This document shows, one piece after another, positions 12,101 through 27,100 of a stretch of DNA of 64,000 bases. The position numbers and the translations under genes were made by a program. Every line of letters begins with the position of its first letter. Position 1 is the stretch's first letter. This stretch comes from Notospermus geniculatus. Its lineage: Eukaryota > Nemertea > Pilidiophora > Heteronemertea > Lineidae. The stretch spans positions 145,924 through 209,923 of the forward strand of contig NMRB01000540.1 of NCBI GenBank assembly GCA_002633025.1, written 5' to 3'. Under the pieces are notes generated by a model. It was not told the origin of the DNA. It was given only the letters and a program-made list of their open reading frames with translations, and did not search any database.

Positions 12101-15100
12101 CATTCATTACGGGACGCGAGAGTCAGGGTACACTACATGTCAGGTGTAGCCAGTACAGGTATACACCGTATGGACACTACAGGCATGACATCCATTCATT
12201 TGCCTTCATCTGTTTGTTTGTCGTGCGTGGTCATTACGGGACGAGAGTTCAGAACTTTCTAGAATCCTGACTGGATACACTGTCAGTCCATTATTCATGT
12301 GCATGGAAATATCACACGGTGACGTTCGGGATTGGAACTTTCTAGAATCCTGGCTGGATACACTGTGTATGTGTTTACAGATGGGAATGCCACACGGTGG
12401 CGTTCGGGGATCGGAACTTTCTAGAATCCTGGCTTGATACACTGCGGAAGCGGTAGGTTCATTACGAAGTCCCCAAGCTCGACCCATTCTTGAAACTGTG
12501 CCAGATTTCTAATGTCATTCAATAGTGACTTGGGGGAAATTGCTGGTAATGAATACCAAGAATATCATGCGGCTTCAACAGTGAATCGAGTCAGGGTTAG
12601 GGGCTAAGGGTAGGCTCAAGCCNGAACTGCTCGGGTATGGTGTGGTGTGTTAGACTGCGTGTAAATGATAACTGCATGACTACTTTCTGTTTGTCAAGTC
12701 CACAACAGAAATGAAATACATGTATCTCTATTGATGATAAATTTCCATTCGATTATACAAATTTGTGTCTCCCAAATTTATGTCTCCCATTTATGTCTCC
12801 CAAATTTCAAGTACGAATTGCTCAGATAAATAAATCATCTTCTTCGCTCTGTCTAAAACTCTTGTTTTTGATAAAAAAGAAAGTGACGATAATTTAACTT
12901 TCGACTATTGTTTGAGAATGTTGTTGCTTTGTTTTGCTTTCACTTTGTTGTGGATTTGCGTGTGGTCAGATGTGATGAGAGACGGAATGTGGAGGGGCGG
13001 GGTTCATATTAGAGTATAACTGCATGAAAACTACAATTTGTAATTTGTTGTCGGTGGAGAGAAAAGGAGCTGCACAGCACAGCAGTGATGGCCATCTCAA
13101 AGATGGCTGATATGTGAAATACTAAGTTCATTCAGAATTTACCAATTAGCATAGTATAAAGTTGTAGTGTTCAGAAACATACTTAGTTTTTTTTATTGCA
13201 AATGCATGGTATATGTAGAACTGGAGTATAGGTTTGTTTGGGGTTGGGGTCTATGTAGATTTCTAATTTCATCAATCAATACTACAGTAGTGTTTTGCAT
13301 GATGACGAATTGACATAGGGTTTAGGGGAGTCATGGTTACCTCTTGATGATAACTTTCTTTAGATTTTGATTACTTCAACAGCTAAAAACCTATCTTACT
13401 TGTAGGATGATGGTATGTACTTCCTAGTCTTCAGTTTTTTTCCAATCTTTCTCGTTTCATTCAGTTACCAAACATCTTTTTGCCACTTCTGTTTTCTTTG
13501 TTGATTGATATCTCTTGTATTGCCAACAAAGTTTGTTTTTCATGTATTTTGTTTTATTTTGTTGATCTTAAATCTCGGAAGATCATGATGAAAACAGGAC
13601 CTCTACGTTATACTCGTCGGCAACCCGAGTAAGCCTTTGATGTGTCGGGTGTAATTAGCGCACGGATGTGTTTAAGAACAAGGTAGGCCATTTCATTTCG
13701 GTGGAGAGGAGGGTCCTTCATCGACCTCCACAACCCTCTACCCCTTTGTCCATGAAATGGTCTAGTCTGTTTAAAAACGGTCTAGTTATCATTTGGATGC
13801 AACCACTTGAACAAGGGGGATGAGGAACGCTTCCGCTAACATGCTTTCTAGCTGCAGCATGCTGTAGTTCACCGCTAACTCTTGGCCTCTTCCTTTCCCA
13901 GCAACTTCCCATAAACATCGTCTAATAAAATTTCTCTGAGTTTTACACAGGTTCCTGTTTGTGACTGCTGTCATCACCAGTCTAACCGCATGCGTGCTTC
14001 TCTGATCAGGATTATTTCAAATCTTAACTCTTATCTAAATTCCACTTTCAAGATGCCAAAAGTTGAAATTCACTCATTTGGTACGAGCAACTTGATTTTG
14101 CAATTTTCGCAGCGTCAGTTTTAACTGTGTACAGAGTAGTTTGTGCAGATGACGTCATCACAGAAAATTTCATTCGCCATCTTGACGATCAAATTGATGT
14201 CAAATGACGTCGTCGACCCACGTGGTGCACTTTGTTGTTGGTGCCAGTGGATTGTGTGTGACTTAATCCATAACATGATCTACATGTGGCACGCATCTGT
14301 CGACGACGTCAGTATGGTGGACTGCCGGTCAAAAGTGACGTCATAATGAGCCACTGCACAAGCTCTGTACTGGTGAACTGGTACAAAATTGTCGAATATT
14401 TAAAGGAAGAACATTGAATGTTTTCTTTCCCTTCAAAATGGCAGACTAGTTTGAATTATCTGTCATACCGCTGGTACTAGATGAGTGAAAGGTATTTAAC
14501 TTGAATAACACACTGAATCTTTGGATTTCATAGGTAGGTAGGGTAGCAAGACCCACAGCCTCAAGAGAATGATACTGATTCACTGCATTCCCTTTCCACT
14601 GAAATGGTGAACTCAGGCTTATTCACACATGATGCATTTCCGTTGCTTTGTTGACCTCCGTATCATCTAGTTTTTGTGTTGTAGCTCAACATACCTCCCT
14701 GGTACAGTCTGCCTTCCAAATGGCAGCAGGTAACACGTCTTCCTTCAGATGCTTTGTAAGTTGCAGAAAATTTAATTCTTAGTTTGTTTGGCAAGTGAGT
14801 GGTTCTAAGCAGAGGGGTTGCTGTTCCTTGTAGGGTGGGAACGAAAGAGGAAGATGGAAGTCCTGTGCTTTTTCGGGACGACTAATGTCAAAGATGGTGC
14901 TGGGTCATTTAAACTCCACCTGTGTGTTTCATTTTGCTTTTTTTCCTGATTTGTTTGTACCACTTGCACTTGTTTCCTAATTTTGCCGTGATTTAACACC
15001 CCAAGTTCCATAACCATGGTTACGTGATTTGAGTTAAAGGAGATGGGAGCTTCAGACCTTTGCTTCAGGGTCAAAAACAGTGGAACCTCTCTATTAAGGA

Positions 15101-18100
15101 CACCTTCGTGACTGGTAGTTGGTGTCCTTTATGGAATGGTGTCCTGATTACAGAGGTCAAAATGAATAGAAATGACCAGTTTGGGACTGAGCTTTGGTGT
15201 CCTTTTAACAGAGATGTGTCCTCCTGGTGGAGGTGTCCGCTAAAAGAGAGGTTCCACTGTATTTCCAAGTGCAGTGTGACATAATGTGATGGCGTTGCAA
15301 GGACAAGAAGGTCAGGGAGATCATCAACACCACAGTTGGAATATTTGTGTCGATCCGTTCTGAGGACATGGGTGATTCTTTGTCAGACCTGTTTCTAATG
15401 TGAGACTATGGGCAAGACACTTGACAGTACAAGATTTCTCTGAGGATATGGAGAGTTCCAATGGATTCGCCGATCTGAGAAGAGTTTTCTTGCATTTAGA
15501 GATTTTCGGTTAACTGTCACTTACAATACATGTACCGGGGGTATATCAGGTAGCATTAAGTTGCTGAAGATAACAGGTGTGCCATGCCCATGTTGTCTGT
15601 TCAACAAGTGAATCTTCTGATTCTTGGTTTTTCCTTCTCTTTGCAGAAATCTTACGGATTTGACCAGTACGGGGCCCCCAACGCTGGGTATGCAGGTTAT
15701 TAGAGTCAAAAATTCTGAAGCTGGGGAATAGACGACCTGTGCTGCGGGGCCCTTACATCCCTGTCTGCTGGTGTGACGGGTTTAGTGGTGCGTTTCTCCT
15801 TTCCGTGCTCGTGTTTTACTGGCTGAATTTGTGTTATTGGACGGGGGCTCATCTTTCGCTTCCTGCTTGGCAAGTTCCACCGACGAGGTAGTGACGTACA
15901 GGATTTATTTGGCCTTTGGTTGAATTTGGTGAAGTCCTCCATCGCGAAGAGAGTTGCCGCAACGTGATTACAACATCCCTCTACTCCAGCCTTGCAAGCA
16001 CACTTAGCGTATTGGATCGTATTTCCGCTAAGTTCAAAAGCAATTTTAGCTTCGTAAGGTTGACTCTTGATCATAGATGGTAGAACTCTGGACTTAACAA
16101 ACGGCTTTCCGTTGGTATTCAAGAATGACATTGACGCTACATGTCCAGATTTAAAGAAATTGAACCCCTTAATAAGTGGCTTGCTGGTTGAAACGACGTT
16201 TTCTTTTTCTCGTCCTTCGATGAGAAAAGCCCATATTATCCCGTAATCAACCTTGGGACAGGTGGACATACTTTCTGTCCAAGCTTCTGTATCGCTTGGC
16301 CACTGAGGCACTTCCGCTACTATGCAACTTCCGTTATTGGCTCTTTTCACCGCAAGGTGAATCCCCCCGTCAGGATCAACTATGTTGGCGGCCAATCCCT
16401 TTGAGATATATGTCTTTACCCTGAAAAGATTTCAGATTAGCTAGCTGTTTCCAATGCACGTTTTTGAACTAAAATGTCAAGTCCAGTTGGATTTAATTTG
16501 TCACATATATGTTAGACATGTTATGGTCTTATTGAAAGAGACGATTCAACAACTGCGTATCCTAATGCAGAATAACAGACTGATGAACTTCCGCCCCCAT
16601 AGAGTACCTTTCCACCAGAATGGTCTTCCTGCCTGTCACTTTGGCCCCTCTACACTGCAGCCACCGTCGAAGTTGCGGCACTGTACATTCCTCCACTTGG
16701 CGAGGCAGTTTGGCCCCTGGAACATCTTCCTCACTCAATTTGATTAACTTGTCCATCACTGAAAAAAGTTGTCCTTTTCATTCAGTAGCGCCGGTGTTGA
16801 TAAGGAATGGATTAACCAGATAATCATCATACATCTTATTAAGCGCACTCATGCCCTGAGCCAGGCATGAGAGTGGTCTCGGAGGGAAAAACCGGAAAGC
16901 CGACCGAAGGCCGGCACGGGGAGCGCGAAGCGCGACCGGGGGGAGCGCGAGGGGGGGGTGTCCCCCCTCGCAAGGAAAATTTTTGAAATTTGGAGGATAA
17001 AAGACCCGATTTCCCGGCATCCAGGCCTACGATCCGAAACACTGACCGGCGCGGCGGCGGCCATTGCAAGAAAGTCACTTGGCACGAATACTGACGGAAA
17101 TTGCCGATCGACTGGCGGAGTGTGTGACGTCAGATGCTGTGCCAAATATGGTCACTGTTAGGCTACTATTCCATTCATCAGTGTTAATGACTGGTAGGTA
17201 GAAGAGCGCGAATGGTGCGCCATACTTATTTGGCAATGTTACTACTAACTCATTAGCATCAACCAATCGTGTGACATGGCGGCCACTTCTGGGCCCGGAA
17301 GATGTATAGCCATCGAAGATCGTTCCATACCTCATTTGCATTTGGCAGTCGGATTGTCGCAATGCAGGAATTCGCAGCCCGACATGGGTTTAACCATCGT
17401 AGATCGTAATAATTTATTCGCTGCGTCCACAATGCAGCCCGCCCGGCGGGAATTCACCGCGACTTGCGCGACTTGGTGACCTGATCTCGGGCCTGATCTG
17501 CCGACCGGGGATAGCTGGGACGACCATAATCATACCTCACCCCCCTCAATTTTTATTGCAGATTTGCACGAATCTCAGGACCCAACTTTTGGGCTCCCAA
17601 AAAACCGGATTTCCGGAAATTTCCNTAAAAAAATGCTCGCCTCAGCAAAAACCCCATGAAATTAAAGAAAATGGGCCATTCTGTTCCTTTGTGGGTACTA
17701 GTGTAGTACCCTTAGTATCCTCTGGCCGAAACACTGTCCACATACTGCACAATTTAGAAAAAAAAACTGTCCTTAATACAGATCGGTTTGATCGAGAGAT
17801 GAAGAAGATGCAGATGGAACATCTTCAGAAGATGCAGCAGCTGCATCAAGAAATGGAACTCACAAAGCACCAGATGCAACTGGAGAAATACAAACGCGAC
17901 CTTGACCTGGATCATCAGCAACAGTCGTATAGTCTCGCACAGGTATGTCTGGCGGTATAGCTATCCACGATCGAGCCCTTGTGATTTGGTACTGAATCCG
18001 ATTTTGAAGAAAGTGATGACGTCATGGACAAAATGGGCAAGACAACACCAAGTAGATACTTGGACAGCTGTCACGATTATTCTATCCCTTATATTGAATA

Positions 18101-21100
18101 CTTTACATTCTTTGACTTTCAAGTCTTGGTGGTGGATGTATATAAACTTAGAAAGTTATGAACAAAGGAATGTAATATCTGATAGTTATTGAGTTGCCTG
18201 GGCAATTGCCCCCTTTGATGCTAATACCTTTCTTCAATTGCATTTATTTGCTTCTTTCTCTTTTGTGTTAATTCACTTGCATGTCTTTCGCCGTCATGTC
18301 CACATCTAATGCATGCATTGGGTGATTTCAAAGTTGGTGTTAACACGGTGTTTACAATGTTTTAATGCATTGTAAACACCGTGTTAACACCAACTTTGAA
18401 ATCACCCATTGTCTTGGTATCCTTTCCCTATCTTCCAACGCCATTTTCATTTCACAAACATCACAAATTCCACACTTGATACATTTCTCACTGGGGTTGA
18501 AAATAGGATCAGTATTTTTGAGTGAAAAGCAAAAGAACGAAAGAAATACTCCATATAGCCTCAATGGAACTTGGCTCATGTAGCAAATTCCGGTAATGGC
18601 TTATTCATGAGTTGTGCATTGTAGTGAATTGTATTGTATTGGTAGGTCGAAAGAAACAGGGAGTTAACTTCTGTATGCCCTTGTTGCAAATGATAGGATG
18701 ACACCCTCATATTACATAGATGTATCAAAATTTTTGCCAATACCCATCATGCCACAAAAGTGTGTTTTCCATTGCCTGACCCCCAATGCGGTCGCCTGGT
18801 TTATCAATGTTTATTGTCTTTGCATGTTGATCTTACAAGTTGGGATTGGGAAAGATGGTGAGATATATTCACTGCTTCAGAGACATGGGCCGTATGCACC
18901 AACGAAGATTATCTTGGAACTCGGGTTGAGCCACAACTTTTCCATTGCCACATCGTGCCCCGGCAAACCTGAACAATTGAAAAACTGTGGCTCAACCTGA
19001 GTTCAAGATAATCTTTGTTGGTGCATATGGCCCATAGATTATATGACAAAATCACAGTGTTTGCTTTGTCACCAGAAAAATGCAGTTCACCACACAGGAC
19101 ACCGCATAAAACACAGAGCTACATTTCCGAGTTATTTCACACACTAATAGCTGAATCACAGTTTCACCTCAAAGTTGTTACATCATGTTTTACCCAGCAA
19201 ATGCAAGCACAAGCACAAGAACTCCCCCAAGGGCCTCCTCCAGGGCCTGTAAGTAAAATATGTAGTCCCATCATCAATGAAATATACCGTAAATGATCCA
19301 TAGTTGCACACTCTTACAATATCATGGTACTATCCCTAGTTGCACCTTGTGACTAGATCTCTAATTGCACACTTTGATTTGGATATTTTGAATTGTTGCC
19401 AGGCTCACAATTTATATTGCTTCTCCCTATGCTTATCTCAGGAATTTAGATATATTCAGTTTTTGCATCCTGAGGATATCAGGACCTAGACTCACTCCCT
19501 ACGTTACAACACACAAAGTTAGAAGAAACCCTAAAGCTGCAATCACATAGTGCCACACACTACACGGGAACGTCGGTTAACAATGGCTTCACAAAGGGCT
19601 CGTGACCGTGAAGCCATTGTTATCCAGTGTGTCCATGTGGCGTGTAGGTCTATGTGATTGCAGCTTTATTGACACCTCAGGATGGGTTTTGAGCTCATGC
19701 ACTAAAATATGGTGTTTCCTATACGAACACGGATTTGCTATGCTGTCTGAATCATTCATTGACCTTCCCTGTGTCTGTCATTACCACAGTCACGTGAATG
19801 GGCGGACATGTTAGCCTCGTTGAAAAATCATACCTGGCATTTTCATTGACAACTCTGTCACCACATAAACTCATCCATTTTAACTTCGAGGAAAACTTAA
19901 CGGGCCATATTCAAAAAGGGTGATCATTGCACGATTAAGACTTGGCTCCGTCATGTAACTTTGCTGAATGCACCCACTTCCACCATGCATTTGGCGAAGT
20001 TACATGCGTCTAAGTCTTAAACACCCTTTTTGAATACGGCCCATCCATTTTGGCCCGTATTCAATAAGGGTGATCATCGCACGTTTAAGGGTGTTTTGGC
20101 CCAATCAGCGTACAAATTCTGCATTACACAGGTTAAAGGCCTAGAAAACTATTGTCTGATGTCTGTACGGTGGTTCACCAGAGGCGTTTACCCGCAGGAT
20201 AATCACACGCGTCTAACTATCCTGCGTCTAAGTCAAAGAGCATGAAGGAAATGTTGAACGATCAGGAAGGCTTGTCTAGAATTTTTCCAACACTTTCTAT
20301 TGTCCTCCCACACTAAGACGCAGGAATGTTAGACGCGTGTAATCATCGTGTGGGTAAAATGCCAGGGATCAGGCAGCGTACAGAACGTAGAACAATAGTT
20401 TCTAGGCCTACAACCTGTGTAATGCAGAATTTGTACGCTGATTTAGCTAAACACCCTTATTGAATACGGCCCTTTAACTTTGAGGAAAACTTAACGAATC
20501 TTTGCCTTCTCAAAACACAGTGGAATGCATTCAAGAGTTCCTTCTTAAACAACATGTGTTCCTCCTATAACTATCCAACGGAGTACACATACACCACGGT
20601 TGAGGAATCTGATGTAAGGAAACTCAATGCTCAGATCTTTTGTATCTTTCTGTGTGGGCATTTTGCTTGACTTTCTCTCAGTTCTGTCTATACTCTGTAT
20701 ATGCCTATACTTTGCCCTAATGTAGGATATGTTGCAGTGCAGGAGCCATATTCATGAAGCCTTCGCAACTTGTCTGCACGCAAATCTATTGTAAAGGCAG
20801 ACAGTGAACAATAGGGCATGTGCAACCAAAAAATAGACTTACGCAAAGTTGCGAAGGATTCTTGAATATGGGAGCTGAGGTATTGCTGCTAGAGCAAGTC
20901 GTGTTGTATCTGTTTAATAATAGGCCTTCTGAAAGGTCTTGGAAGAGATCCTTTGAAAACAATGAGAAAAGAACCAAAAGGTCATTTCTCAAATCAACAT
21001 CGTGAAGATTCCCCTGATGAAAGATTTCACACTTACGGTAATAGTTACGGTAATGAATTAGGAGTGAGCTTGAATTCTGAGTATTTTCCAGAAATCATAG

Positions 21101-24100
21101 CAGTATAGCTGCAGTTTTATTCGCTGTAGAAGGCAGTAGACCAGTCGTCAAAGTCTGTGCCATGTTCCCCAATGCAAAAAACAAGTGATTTTACATCGGG
21201 GCTAATTGATGTCTGAATAAGATTAAATCTAATAGGATTTCACTGTCTTATTCCACCAATGTAAAAACCACTTGTTCCTAGACTTAAGATATGCAGCTAG
21301 GACTTTTGCTGCTGGTCTGGTAGTTGCCTTTGCTTATAACCATGCCATCTCTCCTGTCCCTCCTTTCAGAACGGTAGTGCCCCTGTAGATACCTTCACAG
21401 TGAGTAACCTGCCAGTCGTTCCACTGCATTTAAGAAAGGTTAATGCTTTTTCCTTTGCTTCAAATTTCTTGAAATGTTGCAGACCCAGTTAGCCAGCCAT
21501 CCCCATGCTTTTAGTCTAACGCTGCTTGCTTCGTAACAAATGTAGAATGATTTCTTCTGTCAGTCTGTCTATCTCGAAAGGAAAGAAATAAAGAGATATT
21601 CAAGAAAGGAAGTTGTGCATTCGATTGTTAGACTTCTTCTTGTGCTGGAAACATTTGTGTGCATAGAGAAAATCAAGCAGCTAAACATGACATTTACCAA
21701 TTGGGACCTACATGTATACACGCTTGTAATGCCTTCTAAGGGGCTGATTTTAACAATCTTAATCATGTCCAAAACAAATTATTCATTATAAACTGGAGCA
21801 CAGCATCACTGGGTTGAATGATGCAGATGGTATCGATACGTATCTACATTTCTGCCTAACTTTTGTGTTCACATCAAGATACACCTGGAATGCAAGACAT
21901 CCACTATAAACAATAAAGTTCTTGTCTCATTTCTTCTCAGCCTGGGCCTCCTAGGATAGCTGGTGCCGATGATCCCTACCTACGGCAATTGCAGAAGCAA
22001 GGGAGAACAAACCAGTATGATGTGGATCCCCTGCCACCCTCTCCATATGACCCTCAGTAAGTCATTGGCCACATCAAAATATTCCCTATGATTGATATAA
22101 CTTTCTGTACTGGCTGGCTCTGTCCTGTCAGTTGAGTCAAATTTACCCATTACGACCCATATTAAATCTCAATTTCAGTTACGGTTTCGTGATATTCCAT
22201 GACTTCGTTCTCGGCCTGGATCCCCATGTATCTTCTGTGAGGATCATTGTCAGTCTGTACACACAAACCCAGGATATGGGGGAGCCAGCCATCCTGCCAA
22301 CAACCCACGCTGAGCCCCATAAAGGTGGCGGCTACTACCAGGGGATGAACACGGCTGTCATTGGAGCCAAACAACCAGTGCCAAAGTAAGTGTCATGGAG
22401 AAATTAAAATGGCATTGCATGGCGAGTAACAGACAATGTAGGAATAGCTGGTGGCAAGGTTGTTTGCTTTGGTAATGGACAAACAGAAAGGAAGGCTTAC
22501 AGAGGGGAAAAGTCAATGTGCAGAGTTGCAGTACTGGTATACTCCAGTTCCAGACTGTTGATTTCATCTCCCGGCCAGCCAGGGCTGGCACTTTGAAGAG
22601 TTGAGTGGGTTCTCAGAGTTATGCAGTTTAAGAAACATCAGTGCCTGTCACTAGTGAAGTTCCATGTTCAACCCCAGTCAAGGCCTGTCTACACCATCAA
22701 CATTTCCAAAACTTTTCAAAAATATCCAGCTGTAACATTTCCAAAACACCGTTGTTTTGGGTTTGTTGCACAGTGTGGACTGGATCTGCAACTTTTGCGA
22801 AATAAGTTGAAAACATGTTTTGGTAATGTTGCAGAGTGTAGACCACCCCGAAACAAGCCGCAACATTTCCAAAACAGTTTTCAAATTGTTTTGTCGCAGA
22901 AATGTTTTGAAAATGTTGATGGTGTAGACAGGCCTTCAGACACATTCTTTGTTCATGTGAAGAGAGGGTGACTCTGACCGTGCATTTTTTCTGCCGGCAC
23001 TCTAGTTTCCTCCTGTGTACAATGTTCAATTCAACTCAAGCCATTGCCTAAATGAACTTGCAAAATGGTCATCTCCTTTTAAGTACTGTACACTAGATGT
23101 ACAAATCGTTCTTTTCAGATGTCCTTCACAGCAAGACATGTCATTATTGATCGAACTTCAGCTGGCTGAGGGCAACGATTCCCGATTGGTGTCGCGTGCG
23201 TGGAACAAACTGGACATCTTCGACGAGCAGGGTCGTCTTAATAGCGGGCGCTGGCGCATACCAATGAAGATGGCCCCAATACGTGCTGAACTGTCCTCAT
23301 TTGATATAAACGCAATTCCACAGGTATGGGGACATCATATGAATTGATAGAAGTGGATTCTTGCCAGCCTATCATCAGAATGATAGTAGTTGTGCTATGC
23401 ACCTCTGCTGCTGCTCTTGTAAGGTTATTCAACACCTGACACCAAGACCAAATATCTGCCGAAAGGGAAAATATTTACCCTTCAGGCCGTGACGATCTGC
23501 TAAGAGCAAGTGACTGACCTTACTTTTGGATGACAATTTAGAAATTATTACCGGCAGATGCCGTGGCTGGCGAACATGTTTTGGAGCTGTTTGGCCATTT
23601 TCAGATCAACCGAACAGTGAAGCCTCTTCTGATTTTGCATCTCGGAAATAACCAATTTGATTTCATCAAAATACTGAGTGCACCAAGTTGAGTGAAAGTC
23701 CCTCAAAACAACTAATTCATCCTTTTCGTTTCCTTTCCAGTATAACCAAGTGGAGCTGTACATTCGCTTGGTGAATTTTCGTGATTCTGACGGTCAGTCT
23801 CGTGCTAATATCTCCCCTTACAATGCCAATAATTACAAATATCCACCACAGGTAAGAACATACGAGTCTTCTCTTCAACATCAAATGCATCCTACTTTAT
23901 TGTGACTTACCGCTATTTTCATTGTGCAGATTATTTTCACTCAATGTTTCCTGCATGTTCATGTCTTTAAATGATATGCATCATCTTGACTTAATCGAAG
24001 GATTTTTTCAGGCACATTCATTGTATTCGACTCAGAGATGTGCAAATTTGTCCGAGGCCTTGAAGGTCACAGCTGGCACAGCACAAATACATCCCAACAA

Positions 24101-27100
24101 TCTTTCACTTCCTTTTAAATTCAAGGCAACAACATAGTAAATTGTATCGCCTGTCTGTTGTGATAGGTTTTAAGTCGTTTGTGTCTGAATGTAAGTCGCA
24201 AAGAAACCAAAAATGGTGAATTGTCCATCGAGACCCAGTTTGTGGGAGAAAGTGCTTCACATAATATACCAAAGGTGTCGCACTATAATTGACCAGTTGA
24301 GGTTTTGAAAGATATCTAGTACTTCATATCTTTCCTTCCTGTTTTTGATGTAAAACTACATGTCCTCCTTTTGCTGTTGTTTAGGGATACTATGTCAGAT
24401 TTCGTTCATTAGCTGACTATGCAAAAAAGGTTTGTCCGTGATTTAGGGTTGAAATGTAGGTTTCTTGTAGTCCTATCTCTATCATTATTTCAGCATATTT
24501 TTATACCATTGTATACCGAGTTCTAAAGTGCCTTGATAGAGAATTCGTGGGGCTAGAAAGCCAGCATTCAAGATATAGAATTTGTTTCTTGAGGCATTTT
24601 AGTACTTGACAATCGATGTGTCATGCCCAAACTCGATGGAGCTAGCAATGGGAGGAGCCCATGGATAGCCAGTGATAGTCTAGACTCGGGACCCAGTCGA
24701 TGTGTCGCTCCACCCGCCAACGACAGTCCACTCTGTGGAGTGTCGTCGGCAGGTGGAGCGACATACCGACTGGGTCCCCGAGTCTAGTGATAGTCAAACA
24801 GCTCCATCCAGTTTGAGCAGGCACCCAAGCTTGATTGGTATCAATGTCTTATGCATACTGTATAAACAGTAGGTTTATTTTGAGAATTCTATGCAGATTT
24901 TGTCTAGGCAGTATCTTTTCTATCGATCTGCTTACTATGTGCACCAGAAGAGGGCAAGGCCTGGCTTTCGTAGTCGGTGCTTGGTGCCATGGTAGTGGGA
25001 CTGTAAAGTTAATGCTACCAAAAGGTCTCTGTCAGGATTCCCATGTCAGGTTCAGTTTTGTATTTCAGACTAAGGCCCTGATGCTAGATTTCGGCCACCA
25101 CATCTTGTACATAGTCCTGAAAATTGAAAAATTTTGCCCTCAGTTTCAGAATTGCTTCTGCACATTTGAACTACCACAGGGGAAATTGTTTGAACGAATT
25201 GGTGGTATTTGAGGGAATCCTGATCAGTTTTTGGTAGGATCGGGTTGTATGTAGGTTTGAATCAAAACAGGAGGTAATCTGGGCTGGATATAAAATAACA
25301 GCTTTTTCATCAATTTGTCACTATTGCTATTACAGTTCGACATGCAAGATTTCCCTGTATTCCCCGTACGTCATATGGGTCAGTTGAGTCAGGTTCAGGG
25401 TGGCCCACAGCCTCAGCAACTTCCAAATCAACCAAAGTCACCCCCGAGTCCAGATGGGCAACCTGACGCTGCTCCAGCAACTGTAAACAATCTTGTATGT
25501 CTTGTGCTAAGACAAATATTTAGATCCTCCGTCCTTGCTCAATGTTGTATTGTAGTTTCATGTGTAGATCTCCCTTGCTTATGAAAAAAAATTCCGAGGA
25601 TTGGTTCCTAAAGCCAGCAGCACGATATGCAATATTGCAAGCGATCGAGGCCTACTCGGTACCGATCTTCTCACCAGCTGCTGCAGACTGGGCGATATCA
25701 TCTTTGGTGTTGTTTGACAATGGGCGAACATCGCTGGCAAGAGGATTCTATGCATCGCTGCCTACTAGTACACACTTGGCATCAACAGCCGATTTTGCTC
25801 GCTTTCAATCAGATCGCTTGCGATATCGTCGAGTGTGCTGCAGACTCTAAATGTGGTTATCATATATATCAGTCTAATAACCAGTCCTTGTGCTTGGGGA
25901 ACCTGTAGGACAAATCTGCCTTTCAGTAATAAAAAAGGCAGTATCAGTGGGAACAGGACATGACAGTTAGTGCCCCTGTCACTTCCATCTTAATGGACAA
26001 GGGTTTTGAAACCCACTGGACTGCATATGCTCCCTCAAACCAGTGACACCTACCAGTGAGCTGCATCATAGAGTCAAAAAAGGCTTCTGGATTGGCAGAG
26101 GTGAAGGGACATGGTCGGTCGTTGTATGTCACTATTCATTGTTGCCTTTACCTTATGGACTCGATTCCATCCATTCTCCCATATGCTGAACTCTCATTGC
26201 CATATTCATGTGAAGAGTCGTGTTTTGTTGCCTGAAATCATTTTCTTCTATTGAACTGGGCGTCAAATGGGATGGGTGGGTATGTCTTGTTGCCAATGAG
26301 GTGACGAACCGTGCCACAATTTGCCACTCAACATCCAACGCCCTTGTTTAAAGTCTCAGTGAAAGTTAACTCTTCCCTGCATCACTACCCTCTCCTGCTT
26401 ATCCCTTCCAGCATCCACGAACCCATCATGTCTGTGATGCACCAAGTCGTTCTCATTCATTACCAACACGCGAATCTTTTACATCAGCTGGGGCAGAATC
26501 TGTTGTGGTTGCAGCCCCACCAAACACACCCATATCTGTCCCTGTTCGTACACCCACAAGTGAATGCATTAAGTCCGAGATAAGGTCAGAGGTAATGGTC
26601 ATGGAGGCCAAGTTGCATGTTCAGATTTTCCTTTGAATTTTCAGTTGGCTTTAACGAAGTTTTCCAAGTTCATACGTTTTTAACTTGCATGGTACATGTA
26701 ATTGAGGCATGTTACTGTAGGGCCTAGTGAAATTTGTTATAAACAAATACAACTTGGTACTATGCACTATGCCTCCCTTGTGGAAACAAACTGAGACTTG
26801 TCAACAAAATTTTGTAAAAAACACCATCTTTAATTCAAATAATATATTTCATGGGTAGAAAAGAAGCCTCGCCTCGGTGGAATTGGGTGTGCTTCTTTCG
26901 TCAAAGTTTCAGGCTGAGGGTTACATACTGGAAGTCCCTTCGCACTGAACAATGATGGTTATCCCCTGCATGATCACCCTGTGTTACCCAACCCTAAAGC
27001 ATCCTTGTAGTTGAGCCCTGCATTGCATGTTCGTCCGTTCACTGCTAGATGTATTACGTCTGTAGTATCACCAACCTCGATGAAGAAGAGTGATTTTCAT

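Larger units (their letters stand above)
14192..15727. repeat. Duplicated segment, copy 1 (with copy 2 at 27965-29502)
   Basis: The segment matches 27965-29502 in direct orientation at an offset of 13,775 bp. From about 14668 to 15727 I see no differences. From 14192 to 14667 there are many substitutions and small indels. Copy 2 starts immediately after the N at 27964. The segment includes one small CCDC17 exon (15647-15695) and a MITE. Copy 1 lies upstream of the coiled-coil exon, out of order for the gene, so it is either a misplaced allele or a real duplication. Confidence 0.9.
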